This document shows, piece after piece, positions 13,582 through 27,255 of a DNA stretch of 64,000 bases. Below the pieces are notes generated by a model. The model was given only the letters and a program-made list of their open reading frames with translations. It made no database searches and was not told the DNA's origin. Source of the stretch: Eopsaltria australis (Eukaryota; Chordata; Aves; Passeriformes; Petroicidae). The stretch is taken from the NCBI GenBank assembly GCA_034509425.1, contig JAVTVJ010000049.1:310001-374000 (forward strand), read 5' to 3'. The translations under genes were made by a program, and so were the position numbers. The number at the start of each line of letters is the position of its first letter. Position 1 is the stretch's first letter.

Positions 13582-13688
13582 AATATAGATTATGCATGTT
13601 CTGCATAATGGATTATGCATAATATTGATTATACAGGACTATTTATTACATGATATATTTTGCAGAATATAGACCATGCATGTTCTGC
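13582..13688. repeat. Spaced 23-bp direct repeat in AT-rich tract
   Basis: aatatagattatgcatgttctgc at 13582-13604 recurs as aatatagaccatgcatgttctgc at 13666-13688 (21 of 23 identical). Between them lies a palindrome-rich tract (gcataatggattatgc, catgatatat). Confidence 0.7.
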
Positions 13689-16487
13689 TTTGTTGCTGAA
13701 GGCTGAATGTAGAACACTCAGCTAATGTTTTACAGCCAATTAAGCAACAAATCACTTGACAGTAGCTTTAAGTGATGCATATATTCTCAATCCTAATTTC
13801 TTGGGAGTAAATGTTATCTTTCCAGATTTCTATTTAAAAACTTTAAAGAATTTGATTTTTTATTAATGGGTAGTTAAATCTTTTTATATTTGTGACTGTG
13901 AAATATGCCAAACATGGCATATGACAAACCAATTGTTCACATCGCTACAGAAAACACACAGGAGTACATATTTAAAACTACTTCTCCTGTTCACTCCAGT
14001 CTATATCCCAGAAGCATTAAGTTTTATTTGAATTAAGTAACCCACATCCAACTACAGTAGTACAGAAGAGAATTTGTCTGAATGGGAAAAGTTCAGTATC
14101 AGTGCACAGTCAGGGTTTCAGCCCTTTACCAAAAACACAGTAAAACCATCCAGTCATCACAACAAACACCCCAATAAGCCTCTGGAAACATTTCTGCAAG
14201 ACACAAGACTGAGGAAAACCAAACTGACCATGCACATACTGCTGAATGTTGCCAACGTGAAGAAATACAGCCAGAAAGAATATAGGCACCTAGGAGTTAG
14301 TCACTGTTAACATCTAATATACAGGATCACAATTAATACAGTGGGTTTTGCAAGCTGTATTAGGTGCCTAGGTCAACACATGATACGCAATGGCAAGCTG
14401 TGGTCTCAGGGATTTTATACAGACATCATGCTGAGCAAATGGTCATCAGCTTACAAGGAAATCTACAAGTTATAGGAAATACAGATTTTGCAATCACTCT
14501 AGTGTATCCTAATGTACAACAGTGCTGGAAGGTTGTGTCTGCTTGTTTAACAGAAAGTAAACACAGCTGAAGTATGGGATGCCAGGAAAACCTGGCCAGT
14601 ATTCAGCCTACTCCCACCATACTCCCAACACCCGGCACTCTAAGGGCGCATCACTGCCTATGGTTCCATAGAACCAGCAACTTCACTATCACCTTCTGGA
14701 GTTGCAACTGCCAGTTTTGAGCTCAGCATCCCACATGCACAGATTATTTTTTCTCTAGAGGCACTTCACTTTAACAGAGTAATCTATACTGATGACTGTG
14801 TGCCTTTTCTTTATTCCTTCACTTAGACCTGTGAGGTCCTTCTGGAGCTGCCTGCTTTAGTACAGAATTTAACTACCCGAAGGAGCCAAAAGACTCATTA
14901 ACTAGAAAGAAAGTTTTAGGCAGCATAACAGAAAAATGTTGATGCTTAGTAGTTAGGACACGTACTAGGCTAAGACCTGGTTTCTGTCTGGAATTTGTTT
15001 AAAGTCCTTTGGTATCTGGCTGAATGCAGCCTGTTTCAATTTCAACAGAATTCGTAATAAAAATGTAGTCCCATTATCAGTGCACTGAGCCATTTACTTA
15101 CTCCCACACACAAGTCAGATGCATGGCAAATCAGTTTACAGAGATCATTTAATCACTCATGAGTGCACCTTGGGCAATATATCCTAATTCTCATAAATTA
15201 TCTACAGTTTCTAATGTTTATTCAGAAGAAACATTTCAGAAGGTCAGAAAGGATCATTCATCAGAGGCTTAGAAATTGTTCCTCTGTCAGTTTTACATAC
15301 AGTAAAGGTATACACAATAATTTTCAGACTTGCAGCAGGTTTTATTATTTTTCTGATAATGGGCTTTTTTTTTTTTCTACAGAAAGAAGAAATTCCTCTT
15401 TAAAGGATTTCTGATGTGGTATTTTCTTCACGTTTAATCTAATACCGAACATCATTTTATGCAATCGTCCTAGGACTGTCAATAAGAATATTTTTTACTT
15501 ATCCTGACACTCAGAATTTGATTGCTTTTATACGGTTGCATTTTATTGCAATGTACATAACATGCCTTCCTCTAAATAAGAGAAAGAAAAATAAGCCACA
15601 TTAAATTTTGGACAGTCACAAGGTATCACACAATTACCCTGAATATAAAGAGAATCTAATTTTCAGCATTTTACTACAGAAAATTTAGAATGGTTCTATT
15701 TACAAGGATAAAGATATTTCCATATGAATGAGAAAAGCCAGGTGGAGGTCTTTGCCTTGCCTCTCCATGCAGGTGTGCCAGCAGGAAGGAAAGGCATGGT
15801 GTGTGCTGGGGAGCAGCCCCACAACTTGGGGCCCACTGGCACAGGGCACCCAGTCACTCCAGTGAAGGCAGATGAGGAGCAGCACTGCAGCCACAGGGAA
15901 ACCCTTGAGATCCTGCCCTTCCACGACCTCCTTTTCCTCCCACTTCCCTGCTACAGCTCTGCACAGCCCCAGGGAACACATGAAGCTCCCTGCCAGACAG
16001 AGAAGGAAGAGGGGGAGAGGTAGAGGCTGTGGCTGCCCCATGCAGGAGAAAATTAGACTCTGCTACAGCTTACACCTTACAGAGGGCAAGGTCTGCCCAG
16101 AGACTTCCTTCCTGTAACTGATAGGCATCAATTTTAATGTCATGACTCAGTCATTGTGTCTCTCTCTAGAACTACAAGATGCAATAATAATGATTGCAGT
16201 CCATTCAGTAGCCAAATCTAGAGCTGTAGTGCTCTTAAAGGGCTGTCACAGACAAAGAGTCTTTGGTGTGGAACATGTTTCAAATCTTCCCATCTCCCAG
16301 GAAACATTTATGACCCGCTTAACACACACTAGTGCAAATGCAAGTCTTTCTAAAGTCAGAGTTATATAGATAGAGTATGACTTACTATATCACTACTTTC
16401 CTACAAATAGATTGAAAAATGACTGTGGTTAAAATCTTCCTTGCTTAGTTTAAAAAAAATTATTCTGAAACCCAAGATAAACGTGAA

Positions 16488-16559
16488 TGTGAGTATTAAC
16501 TAGCCAGATTCCGGGAATTTCAGTGTGAGCATTAACTATTCAGGTTCCTGGCATTTCAG
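16488..16559. repeat. 36-bp tandem duplication
   Basis: Copies at 16488-16523 and 16524-16559 match at 30 of 36 positions (tgtgag.attaacta..cag.ttcc.gg.atttcag). A 17-A run follows at 16573-16589. No coding role is apparent. Confidence 0.8.
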
Positions 16560-17717
16560 TGGCTGATAACTGAAAAAAAAAAAAAAAAATGGTGAAGTAT
16601 GAACTCCTGACAATAAAAAGTATTTGGAAAAGAGACAATGAAGATGAAAAAAATTGAAACAGGAACACCAAAACCAGGACAGAAGCCATTGTGTCTCTTC
16701 CCAACCACAGCACTAACAACTGTGAGGGCAGCCTGAATATCTACAAAGCTCCATAATTCTGTGCCATGTGAAAAGCCTGTGAAAGCTCCAAGAAGCTGCC
16801 TGCTCTATGGATTGCTTGTCAGTGCTGATCAGCACTGCTGAGTGCATACCTGCAGGTGCCAGGGATATCAAATGACCTGAACCTAAAGGCAATGGGCTCT
16901 AATCTGCAGATAAATTTAAAGACCCCAATTCCCTGCTAGCTTAAAAGGGGATTCAAGAGTCTTGCCAGCTCCAGACATTCACTAGTAAGAAACATTAAGG
17001 CAGAGAAATTAGGGAATATTCCTTGCAGTAAGCACAAGCTCACTGTAACCCTCTATCAGTCAGAAGACCCTGGGTAGCTTTAAACACCCTGCAGAAATAG
17101 ACAGCTTTGTGGTAAAATGGGCATTTGCATTTGAAAAAAACATACTTAAGCAGCCAGACCCCAGCATCTCAGTTTCTGATTTATTCTTCTCCTCTTCAAA
17201 TCACCCTAATAATAAAGATCCTATTTTCAAAGATAAAAAAATTGAAAGCTGCCTTGTAGAAAGAGCTTCCTCATTTTTTCATATTCTTACTCCTGTCTCT
17301 AGACTCACATTCTTTATCATTTCTACTACTGCAGTTTGAACAGCTTTCCATAAAATTAATGACTGTATTCCAAGCCTTTAATCTTGTCTTTTTTTTGACT
17401 GATTAGAAACAAATAGAGCGTGAGCTACAAAAGAAGTACTTTTCTTCTTCAGCTGACAGAAGGCAAGTTACTCTCAAACTCCCAAATATGAACCTGCTGG
17501 TTTATAAATAACTTCCACACAGTCAGTCAGTTACACCTAAGCCTCCCTAAAAGAGAACTGAGGGGAAGAGACATGTTTGGACAAAATTCCTGTTCTGGAT
17601 CATTTAATCATTAAATTGAGCCAGGAATACAATTACTTGGCTACACTGTATAGGAATACTTGGACAATATCTTTTCTATCAGAAAATTGGACACAATTAT
17701 CCCTCTTGAAATTTTTT

Positions 17718-17882
17718 AATCACAGAATTGCGGAATGGCTTGCAATGGAAGAGACATTAAAGATGATCTAGTTTCACCCCCCACACCCTTACCTGAGATG
17801 CCAACCAGTAGATCAGGTTGCTCAGGGCCTCATCCAACCTGATCCTGACCACTTCCAGAAATGGGCATCCCTTGGCATGGCC
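17718..17882 (-). mobile_element. CR1 LINE 3'-end fragment
   Basis: Left to right it reads as the complement of a CR1 3' end: aatcacagaattgcggaatgg ... gatgatctagtttcacccc ... aggttgctcagggcctcatccaacctgatcctg. About 165 bp remain. Confidence 0.85.
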
Positions 17883-20800
17883 TCCAGTTCACCTAGATTG
17901 AAAATTCTTTTATTATTTTAGTTGCACACTCCTGGTGCCTTTAACATCAAGCAAGCAGCATAACAGCTAGGAAGGTGTCAGGGACACACACACCTTGGTG
18001 CCCTTGGAGGGCGACATCATGTATCACCTGTGCTATTCTGAGAATTTAGACTTGTATTAATTTAGCTTCCTGCTGCTTTAACATTGAAAATGCAAGCTCC
18101 AAGAAGTTGTTGTGCAGTGATATTCAAAGAAGTACATGTTATTTCATGCTAAGCACCAGGACCAGTGACCTTACCAGCCTGTAACTGTGCTCGGCAGGAG
18201 GGTGGCAGGCAGGGAAGATGATGACAAAGTCAAGAACAACATGAATAGAGCTGACTGAAGGTGCTGGCAGAGACTGGCAGAAAATTTACTTGAACTGCTC
18301 TAAATGAAAAGCATGACTTAAATCGACACCTTTAACATGAGAAAGAAATGTGCTAAGGTGCACTGAGTCTTAGTGATTTCCACCTCAAAACCAGCCTGCT
18401 CAGTTTTTGCCACAGAATAACTCCAATAATATACGGGGCAGGAGGGAGAGGGGCACCTCAAAAAGTGCAGATTCTCAGTTTGGATCCCCATGCCTACACA
18501 GCATCATTTCCAATCTTGCTCCCATACCAAAGCATATTTACACGCAGGAGGCACACAGTGGAAAATGCCCATACAATTATGATTGATGTGATTACACATT
18601 TAAAGATCGGTGTGCAGCTTCCGAGTTGCTTTGAAGAGCTGAAGGAAAAAGGAGAGTAGAGATGCTTGCTTCCACAGGGCTCTGCTCAGGCGTCTTCACT
18701 GATGTAGCCGGAACTTACTCCTAAATATGTAGGTCCATTATAGAACTGAGGTTCAGGGCACATATCCAGCAAAGATCTTGAGGCTTCCCATTTCCTCACA
18801 GGAATTTCCTCTGTTTTGTAAAGTACCCACTGGAGTAAAAAAAAAACACAAGAGGACACTGTCTCTTGGGCCATGTTTTACAAAATAGTTTACACAGATG
18901 CAGATAACTTCCCCTGACTGTGAAAATTTTCTAACCTTTCTGATATTAAAGATTTCTCTTAAACAACACTTCAGCGAGTAAGAATCTATTTTCAAATGGC
19001 AGAACCAGTTTCCAGGGTGCCATGTTGTAATTAAACAGTGCCAAGTACTAGCTTGAATTTTAAAGCATGCTTTTACCAGTTCGAACTGCATTTTCCACAA
19101 GACTATTTCACCACAGATGCTCTGAGTTTGCTGTTACACAGCTGAAGAGCCATCCTTTTGAGAACATTTAAACATCACAGTCAAATCATGACTGTCTGAT
19201 ATCATCACAGTTGCTGTACCATGTCTAGCAAAAACAGATTAGCAAAATAATCTTACAATAATACTGTTTCTGGAGAGCAGACATAAACATTAAGAGCCAC
19301 TATCTACAGCTCCTCCAGCAAGCATAAGCAAGCCAAATTTTACCCAAGACCTTTTGTTGTTGAGTAGATACAATATTTTCCAACCAACATTTTCTTAGAT
19401 GTGTTTAGTCCCTTTTTTGGCACCTTTTAATTACAGTAATGTTTTTATCTTAAATTTTTCTTCATGCTTTTGTTTAGGTGCCAGAATTCAGCTTTTCTCT
19501 TACTTGCTCTGTATTTTCATTTAATTAAATCTTCCTTTGTTGTTACATATTTGTTTTTAACTTTTGTGTTTTCATGGCAAGTACTCCCTCTGGCTAGGCT
19601 TTCTGCAAAAGTTACTGCACCGTATTTTTTTCCTAGCACTTGCCAGGTATTTACCATGGATTGTCTGTCCCTTTCCTATCTGTGTGCTTCCCTTTTTGAA
19701 ATATAGGAATTACACTGAAAGTGCACTGAATAGATAATAAAAATTAACAACTGCAGTAATAATAATAATTTTATTTATTCAGGGGCGTTCTGAGTCTCAT
19801 TGCCTTTCTGCATTAATATATAAACAATCACTTCCCATCAGGGAAACCAATGCAGAAATACAAAGCTATTGCTAATTGTAAGGGCCAAAACACAGCCCCA
19901 ATGCTGGCAGACGTGTCCAGAAGAAATGGAAAGAAGATGGAAATGGATAGAAAGGACTTGTGCTTTGTGCCACTCCACTCTTTTCACTGGTGCAGTCTAT
20001 TCTGCTCTTTAGCAGCCTCTCCTGTTAGCCTCCATTTCTCATTCCCTGTGTGCAACACTGGCATCACTCACACTTCCCTGGGCATTGCCCATTCAGATTT
20101 CCTCTTCTCCCAGTGCCTCCCAGATCAGGCAACATCCCAGAGGCAAGTCAGGAGTGATTAGGATCTACACTGCAAAACTCCAAGCATGAGGCGTTAGAGT
20201 GCACCTGAAAATACAGTTGAAAAGTTCCTGTTATTCCTCATTTCCCACAGCTGGGATACTGCTCAGGAAGCTGCCACAGGTTCCCCATCTTCTGAATTTT
20301 CTTTCTAGTGACACCCTCCTCCCCAGGCTCCCGCTCCTCCTTTACGTATGTGAATCCTTCAGTTACAGCTGAGCGCACATGACCCCATAAAGCTCATCTG
20401 AGCACAGATCTCACCTATCTGTGCTGTTACCCGGCTGTGAGGGGTCCACGGGAGAGGCAACTGTGAGCTTGGCCTGAGGGATTCACCAGGGTGATGCTGA
20501 GCATCTGTGTGCCAGGATCCAGCTGCTTTACCAGGCCTTCTCAGCAGCACACTGAAGGCAGCTCCAGACCTCCCAAGTGCTGCTCTGACAGGCCTGGCTG
20601 ACAATCCCTCCCTCCTGCTCAGAGAAGCACTTTCAACCAGCTTGGTGCTTGCTAGCATTTTAGCAAGGATGCAGGGCACATTAATACATAAGATGAGTTA
20701 TACTACACCACAAGCCTGTTAGGTGCAGGAGTCAGCATTTTGGACACACATCTAGAATATTTACAGTGCAGTGATAAAAGATCTATCTCTAGTTTTCCTA

Positions 20801-23800
20801 CTGTTTTCAGCAAGTTTCTTTGCTGTAAGACTACAGCAACACCTATTTTTTCAACAAATCAATATAAAGCATGAATGAAGACAAGTAAGCAGTTCCTGGT
20901 GCCCCACACAAACTCAGTGACAAATATATGTGTGCACTTGTGCTCAGGGGAGTTTAGGTTTCCAAGGTCTACCCATACCAAAGCTCCTTTGGTAAAAGAT
21001 TCATGCCAACTTCTCTGTGTGTGACTGCTGTCAAGAACGAGAGCTATATGTAAGTGAGCAGGGTGTCCCTGCAGGGTCATGCTGGTAAAAGGAGACCCTC
21101 AGGGCAAAGAGTGATTCTCTGCTCACTGGGAGCAGATGAGGCTGAGTGGGATCCCTCCTGGCTGCTCTCCAGGGGTATGGCAATGCACCATCTGTGTCCT
21201 GTTATTGCTACTGCCATTTAATGCAGCCTCCTTCATTAGCTGGCAAAGTGAATCTCAGCTGAAGATTGGCTTCCCAAGGGCAGTGAAGGGAGGAGAGCAG
21301 CATTTATCCCAGGTTGTAAGGCAACAAAAATAACACATTTCCAAAGCTTTCTCACTTAGAAAACTAAACTAAGCTATTTCGAGAGTTTCAGTCAAAACAG
21401 ACATTCTCTACCCATAATTGAATATGGGATTTGGGTTTACTGAGCTGCCCAAAGTGCTTTGTTCCTCTCTGTCTGAGCAGCAGCCGGCAGCAGCACTTAG
21501 CCCTGTTTGAGCAGTCGCCTGGGAGAGCTGCTGGCCCTATCTGCCCTGTCAGCCCTGGTCCCTGGTCACGCAAGGTTGTGTGTAATGGACCGCGTGCCAT
21601 ACAATTGAAATATTTATCATAATCATATTTACAAGAGTCTTGGCTCCCAGGAGGGACTGCAGGCCTGAATACCATACCAGAAGTGAAATAATGTGTAGTG
21701 TAGTTTGCTGGGGCTTTTTTTTTTTCAATTGCATTCAAAAAGTTTGGAGCCAGACAAAAAAATTGGTTTATTGGGGTCAGTGGCCAGAAGAAATACTCAA
21801 ACATGTCTGATGGGAGTCAGGAGAAAAAGTAACTGAGCAGAATTAACTCTTATCAGCAGAAAGCCTCTCTACTTGCAGCAGGCTCCACAAAGCCCCGTGC
21901 CACCTCTCCCTGCTGCCATATTGTTTGCTCTATCCCCATCCATCCCAGAGGTACAGCCACACTGGCAGCTGCAGCAGCGCAGAGCTATAAATGTGTAATG
22001 AATGCTTTTAAGGCTCCTCAGCAGGTGTGCAGCTTGCAAGTCCATGCTGTGATCTTATGTGGCTGGTAGGCTGTGGAAGAGACAAAAAGGCTATGGAGAG
22101 TGGGAGTGGGGAGATGTAGGGAGCAGGGCCGGGCAGGAACACAGCTGGTGGCACAGCTGTGGCACGGCATCCCACAACCTGAACTCCAAAAGCAGGCAGA
22201 TGAAAGTTCCTACTCCACCTGGAACTTAAAAGCTACAGAAAAGGTGAAAAGGCAATTTTTTTGCAAGAGGTCTTGCTCATGTGTAGCATCAGAGACAGGT
22301 CAGGTCCTGGTCACAGGAGGCACCCTGGTGTCCATCCTACAACTGTGGTAAGGGATTGTACTTGTCAGCTTCATGAATCGCTGTCTGTAAATGGCAGTGT
22401 GTTCTCATGTGTTTAGGTGGAAGGGAACTTCAGGCTATGACTTCTTGGCTATAGCTTGTTGCCTCTTCCCCTAAAACACTTTCATATATGCTTTACTCAA
22501 ACACAGAGTCAGATGGTTCAACAGTCTCCTCTACTCATGTCCAGATACTTTCTACTTCTCAACCTTCCCCTCAAGTCCCAATGTGTGTCTGTCAATCTAA
22601 TCACACTGGCAACAGTCTGTTGGAACGAACAGTTTGGGGTTTTCTGTACTCACCCTGTTTGAGGTTTGTCCCCACACTTCTTGTCCATGAAAGCTCCCAT
22701 GAACTGGTGTTGTGAGCTGTAGTCACACGACACAGGCTACCTTCATGTAGCCTGCTGGATCTGCAACACACTAAGTGATAAATGTTCAGGCACTGAATTT
22801 TCTCCTAAACATGGGTAATAGAGGCTACTGGCAACACTACCAGAATTTGGGGCTTTGAGCATCTTTCAAGGCACATGGTTGCTGAGCTTTGTTCAATGCC
22901 TATGTGTAGCTCTTCAATGTGTTGTACTAGAATTATCTGAAATATAAGTTCCCATTCTCCTCAACAACCAAAGAGAATGTGTGAAGGACGGGGTGGGGGG
23001 GTGGCAGTCTAATGTGACAGAAGCTGAAGCCTTTACAAGACCTTTGCACAGCTAAAACTTTGTAAGGAAAGCAGTAACATCTGCAGAGGACAATACAGAT
23101 CTGGGAGCTAAGAAAGTGTATTTTCTGACCTCTGATTTGGTCGTGACTCAGGGTTGAGAAGCCACATTTGCCTAACACAGAGGATCAAGTCTAACCTCTT
23201 CACATGGGACATTGGGAGCATCTCTTTAATGATTACCCTGCTACACGAGCTGTGTGCTCTAATTATTCCAGGTATGGCTGGACCTGAACACAAGTGAAAT
23301 CTCTGGGAAGTTCAGCTGCTTAGCACCTGAAAATCTTACTTTGTTTTACAGAGCTAGAGTTCAGGATTCAGGTGGCAAAATAGATGTCCTTCAGCTGCTA
23401 AGATTTTAAATGAGGCCAAAACACCAACCCTTGCTTTTCCCCTTAACTATTCTTCTTTGTATTCCAGTGCAATCTAGGTCTCAAACAAAAGCCACAAATA
23501 TGTGTGTGCTTATTAGCTGCCAATTTTGCTAAAGACGAGTAAGACTCACTTATTGCCCATTGAGTGTTTTATTGTAGCAACAGCTTTTTCATTTTTAAAA
23601 GGAATTACATATTTAAACTGACGAATACAGAGCCTTGCCAGGCATGACTGTAATACATCCTGCTCATAGTAAATCCTGCTCTGGCATGTGTGGGCAGAAG
23701 CTTGCTCAGGGCATTTTCCCAAACATTGTCAGGTCAGAAAAGGGACATTCAGCCTCTATCAAAGACTGAAATCTGTACAAAACCCCACAGGCCAGTCTTA

Positions 23801-26389
23801 TCCTTATTCTGTTTCATCCATCAGTGGCGAGACAGAGCAAGAGCTTGAGATGTCATTGCAGCCCTGTGGCATGGCCCCACAAACCTGACATTTTTTGGCA
23901 CAAATCTGATGGCAAAGGTGTGCAGAAAATGGCAGCTGGGAACCAGATCCAGTGGCATCTGGTGAAGAGGCTCTGAGACTGGACTGCAGGCTAACAGACT
24001 TCACTTCCTTCCCTTGTGGCAGTACTTTTGAGTGGTAGAGTCTTGCTAGTTCAATTTTATTAAGCAACTTATGTTTTGCATCCATTCCCATTTCATAATT
24101 GTACTTCTACAGGTAGGTCAGACTGGGAGCAAGAATTTCATATAGACAAGAACTTCTCCCTACTCTTTCTCTTATGTGTGCTCTAACTGGTGCACAGGAT
24201 TATTAAAAAAATATCAGTGTGAGAAACTGTGAAAATGAATCACAGAGAGAGGAGTGTAAAGGATATTTGAGTTGCAAATCAGTAGAAAATCCTTGTGAAA
24301 CACTTAATGTGCACTTGCTATGCTGAGTCTTCAGCCATTAATACTATTTTTCTCCTCCTGTAATTGTTCTGATTTATTTGCACATAACCTCTCTTTCTAG
24401 TGATACTTCATGATCCAAACCCTTGAAAATTGGGGGTCATTATCTAAAACCCTTGCTTTGGATAGGTTACAAATGCATGGCCACTTACCAAGAATATTTC
24501 TTCAATGCAGCATTCCTGCATTTTATTGATTCACATGAGGAATAGGAACTTTAAACAGAATGTCAATTTTGTTGCAGTGAAATTTAACAGCTTGATGCAC
24601 TACCATCTGTTTAAGGGAAAATAAGAATCAAGCTGATGTTGGGGTTTAATGCTGTAATAATTCTTTAAATTGTACAGCAATACTGACAGCAGATTGATCC
24701 TTTGAGCAGACTGATCTCTTTTGGAGGTGCTATATGACAGCAAGAATGGACAGAACAATTTGGTCTCAAGAAGAAAAGAGAAAATTTGGTACATGAGAAG
24801 AAAGGAAGCCAGAAAGAGGATGCTTAACCACAAAGTCAGCAGAAAAGTCAAGGGGAAAACTGGCACACTGGTTTTCCTGCTGAAGGCAAGATATCAAGCA
24901 AGGACAGTAGCTGGTGTACTGTGAAACCAAACTGCCACGAGTTGATACAATTGTACCACAGCTGCTGTTCAGCAAGTGATGCTGCCTTCCTCATTCTCCT
25001 TGTGCTTTTTACTAAATCTCTCTACATTTTTTCTGGGATGGGGTGCCTTCTGTGGCAAGTCATCTTTACATTTTGCTTCTGCAGCATCCAGCACCATGTT
25101 CATGACCACTAATGTTTCTACAAATAATAAATCTAATAATGACAGTACTGTTTGCTTTTATTTTCTCACTACTATTCATTTTGCTTGCTTATCTTTTGCA
25201 ACACAAATCTTTCTGGCTCCCATTTCAACCAAGAACATAGTCCAGCAGTTGGGTTCAGTGCTAAATCACCTCTGCATATCCTCATTATACTTCAGTATTA
25301 GATGTTCTAAGATGCATAGAGGAATTCAGGGTAGCTAAGAAAGTTTTTTTCCCAAAGCGTCATTTATTTGCAATGATTCTCCAGATGCTTCTTCAAGAAA
25401 GTGAAACAGTTACAGGACAGCTAAAAAATTTTCCCTTTCTCTAATTTTTTTTTCCTGTAGTTTTTCCTTAACTGGTTAGAAAGCAGCATAAGGGGATGAG
25501 TGCTCAGTGTATTACAGCACGTTAGAAGGTACAAAGAAAAATAAAAGTTAACCAGGGTATTGTTAATACCGGTTCTCCATCTGGGCATTACAACAGCTAA
25601 ATGCTAAAAGTAACTGATATTATCCTCTTATCATTTGCTATCATCAAGGACCAGACAGCCCAGCTTATATTAATGAACATGAATATATATTCATTTTGTA
25701 TTTCTATTCATGAAAAATGATTAACATATAATGGGAGTTCTTCCTTAAATGCTGCTTCCTTAAATGAAAATTTATATGAAAAAGCTTTCAATTGTTCTAG
25801 TCTGAAGCTATCCAGAAATAAAAGCATCACAGAGAAAGAGCATTCATAATGGAAACAGTAGTAAAAGAGAAAAATACCTTGCAGTACTAAGGGCTTTTAG
25901 TAGAACTTTTCCTCTGAGTGTAGGTGCTAAAATTATGTGCTGTGTTGAAAACAGCTCAACTGCCTGAATTCAATCTGCTAGTAAGAGCAGACTTCTCCAT
26001 GCCTCAAGCTGAAATAATCAGATAAGTTTTGCAATTACTTTATTATCCATTAGGGGAAAATCTAATTAATAAATGTTATTAAAATCTTAGAAATTGTTCT
26101 TTAAAAGCCAACAGGTCAGTAGAAATCTGAAGGTGGAAGTGCTGATGCCCTAAGAGATGCTTGAGACTTGACCTTAGTTAATGGATGATTGCAGGGATGA
26201 ACTAGTCTGGGTTGTGAAAGCTGATGACCACCTGGCTGCCCTGAGTCTGGGAACGTGAAACTTTTAGTCATGTAAGAAGCAGCAGGAGGGAAGATGATGG
26301 CTTATTCAGGGATTTGTCTGGCAGGATCTCACAGGAGGCTGCCCTGGGAAGGAAAGGGACCCAGGAGTGTTAGGTGACCTTCACTGACA
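17883..26389. other. Intergenic sequence
   Basis: Mostly unique. Patches at 20230-20680 and 21430-21600 are richer in G and C and have open frames of 106 and 138 codons on the minus strand, without recognisable motifs. A G-run (ggggtgggggggtgg) lies near 22990 and a perfect 16-bp AT palindrome at 25679-25694. Nothing supports a gene. Confidence 0.6.
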
Positions 26390-27255
26390 TCCCCATCAAA
26401 GAACCAGAAAAGTCCATTCTGACACATGGGGAGTCAAGCAAGTGTGGCAGGCAGCCAGCATGCAGGAACAGCTCTCCTGCTGGAGTTCAGAGAGCAGGCA
26501 AGCACAGAGGTGGTGCAGAGTACTTGCACCATGGAGCAGAATAAAGACACTACTTGAGTGAACATGGAAGCATTTACTGAAGACAAAGCTCAGCAAGAGT
26601 TAAAGGTCATGTGCCAAAAAGGGCAACAAAAGGGGCTTCTGGAAGTACATGGGCAGTGGAAGAAAAATATGATCCTGCTCCTCAGGGGCCAGGTGACTTA
26701 GTGACACAGGACATGGAAAAAGCTGAGGTGCTTAATGTCCTTTTTTGCCTTTTTTTTTTTTACTGATGAGATCTAGCCTCAGATACTGGAGCACTGAAGA
26801 GAAAGAACAGTTACTTGGACACAACTAAATCCATGGAGCCAAGCAGGGTGTTTCCAAGGAAGCTGGAGAAGGGGGTGGTGGGAACCTTTAAGGTCAAGAA
26901 AGGCAAAGTAAGTCCTGCATCTGGGACCAAATTATCTCATGCTAACAGTACAGCCTGAGACCCGGTGGCCAAAAAGCAGCTTTGAGGGAAAGTACCCGGG
27001 GGTGCCAGGGGAGAGCAGCAGAGCATCAGGCAGCCATGGGTTCTCACAGCAGGGAATGCCAGTGGCATTGTGGGCTGTATCAGTAAGAGTGTGCTCAGCA
27101 GGTTGATGGAAGGGATTGTTCCCGTTTGGCATGTGGGAGACTGCAGCTGAGAGTGAGACTTAATCTGGAGCATCATGTCCAGTTTTGGGCTACCCAGCGC
27201 AAGAAAGATACGGACAAACTGGAGCAAGTTCAGGTTTGATGGGCAGCCAAGGCTG
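26390..27255 (+). mobile_element. CR1 LINE fragment (late ORF2 to 3' region)
   Basis: It contains sense-strand CR1 strings: gacatggaaaaagctgaggtgc (about 26712), tgggctgtatcagtaagagtgtgctcagcaggt (about 27070), and catcatgtccagttttgggctacccagcgcaagaaag (about 27170). A T-tract near 26750 and many stops show decay. The left border is uncertain; related text may begin near 26100. Confidence 0.75.

Larger units (their letters stand above)
13169..17717. other. Intergenic sequence with short duplications
   Basis: Apart from the two local duplications listed separately, it contains one GC-richer patch (15725-16050) with overlapping open frames on both strands (about 80-113 codons) and no known protein signature. 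No exon was identified. Confidence 0.6.

Noticed and set aside
21388..21804. 138-codon minus-strand open frame
   Set aside because: No recognisable domain, no splice partner and no CpG promoter. Treated as chance.
25679..25694. Perfect 16-bp palindrome atgaatatatattcat
   Set aside because: AT-rich palindromes of this size are expected by chance in DNA of this composition.
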